From an uncultured bacterium (GTDB lineage: Bacteria; Patescibacteriota; Minisyncoccia; Phycocordibacterales; GWA1-40-21): a stretch of 5,752 nt of DNA. Both the position numbers and the translations under genes were made by a program. The stretch's first letter is position 1, and each line of letters opens with the position of its first letter. This document shows, piece after piece, positions 5,554 through 5,752 of the stretch. The notes below the pieces were generated by a model. That model saw nothing but the letters and a program-made list of their open reading frames with translations. It did not search any database and had not been told where the DNA came from. The stretch is from contig CAIPUJ010000085.1 of assembly GCA_903868205.1 (NCBI GenBank), positions 1 to 5,752 of the forward strand. The letters run 5' to 3'.

Positions 5554-5581
5554 AAAATACGGCTATTTTAGGCCGTATTTT
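5554..5581. terminator. Hairpin terminator after cysS, possibly bidirectional
   Basis: AAAATACGGC (5554-5563) and GCCGTATTTT (5572-5581) form a perfect 10-bp stem with an 8-base loop, 25 bases after the cysS stop. The A/T ends give a short U-tract on the plus strand and a TTTTAAAAA tract on the minus strand. It could therefore end both cysS and the convergent transposase transcript. Confidence 0.7.
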
Positions 5582-5603
5582 GCTATATATAAAAAGAAAA
5601 TGC

Positions 5604-5617
5604 AAAATAGCCGTATT
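5604..5617. repeat. 14-bp inverted copy of the cysS terminator arm
   Basis: AAAATAGCCGTATT is the exact reverse complement of AATACGGCTATTTT at 5556-5569, which covers most of the left arm and the loop of the terminator. The two can pair instead of the terminator stem. The site lies just beyond the transposase stop, so it may also be, or lie beside, the end of the insertion sequence. Confidence 0.6.
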
Positions 5618-5630
5618 CTATTCAATACCT

Positions 5631-5750
5631 TCACACCACTTGCATAGGAACTAAATAATTAATTCCTCCGTGGACTCTTTTATAATTATAGTATCTCAAA
5701 TAATCTTTGAGAGCACAATTAATTCTTTCTACATCATTCGGTAATTTGTC
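5631..5750 (-). CDS. Transposase C-terminal fragment (integrase-core IS, IS3/IS481-like), cut by window edge
   Basis: On the minus strand an open frame enters from beyond the window end and gives 39 residues before a TGA stop. It ends YYNYKRVHGGINYLVPMQVV, the typical tail of DDE integrase-core transposases (the Y-N-x-x-R-x-H-x-G pattern, then a Pro a few residues on), just after the catalytic core. Only this tail is inside the window; the catalytic residues would lie to the right. The family cannot be fixed from so little, but IS3- or IS481-like enzymes fit. Whether the element is intact cannot be seen. It is convergent with cysS. Confidence 0.75.
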   Translation of the reverse strand, partial: DKLPNDVERINCALKDYLRYYNYKRVHGGINYLVPMQVV

Positions 5751-5752
5751 CA

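Noticed and set aside
5631..5633. TGA read as glycine, as in some CPR lineages
   Set aside because: The transposase tail ends at the expected place at this TGA, and no gene in the window needs TGA read-through.

Overview
The window reads as an AT-rich bacterial chromosome segment. Short intergenic regions, a compact one-TM S41 protease, a short CorA-like channel and a low-GC cysteinyl-tRNA synthetase suggest a Patescibacteria (CPR/Parcubacteria-like) genome. That placement is an inference from overall look, not from a marker gene. TAA, TAG and one apparent TGA serve as stops and no recoding is needed.

Layout. At the left (minus strand) is an S41-family C-terminal processing protease (19-1257), with its own extended -10 promoter. 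Next come two separate minus-strand genes of unknown function: a 126-residue acidic protein (1471-1851) and a 256-residue protein (1968-2738). Each has a good Shine-Dalgarno and its own intrinsic terminator, so they look like two independent units. A 386-base non-coding, dyad-rich region (2739-3124) separates this block from the plus-strand genes. It holds overlapping divergent promoter-like elements built into a 15-bp inverted repeat, and two loop-less perfect palindromes of 20 and 26 bp, both centred on CCATGG and 42 bp apart.

On the plus strand, a CorA-like divalent cation channel (3125-4042) is followed after 4 bases by cysS (4047-5528), probably as one operon. A bidirectional-looking hairpin follows cysS. 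The right edge carries the C-terminal 39 residues of an IS3/IS481-like transposase on the minus strand, cut by the window end.

The most interesting signal is inside cysS. Codons 12-33 coincide exactly with a 66-base, 59% GC (core), imperfectly palindromic element with A-run and T-run ends. It looks like an intrinsic terminator that is nevertheless translated in frame, ahead of the normal CysRS start (LYNTLSR). This resembles the protein-coding palindromic elements known in Rickettsia. Also notable is the CorA-like protein, whose near-universal GMN selectivity motif is replaced by QLN.

The genes do not form one pathway. The core housekeeping genes (protease, ion channel, tRNA synthetase) flank a small accessory block of uncharacterised genes.
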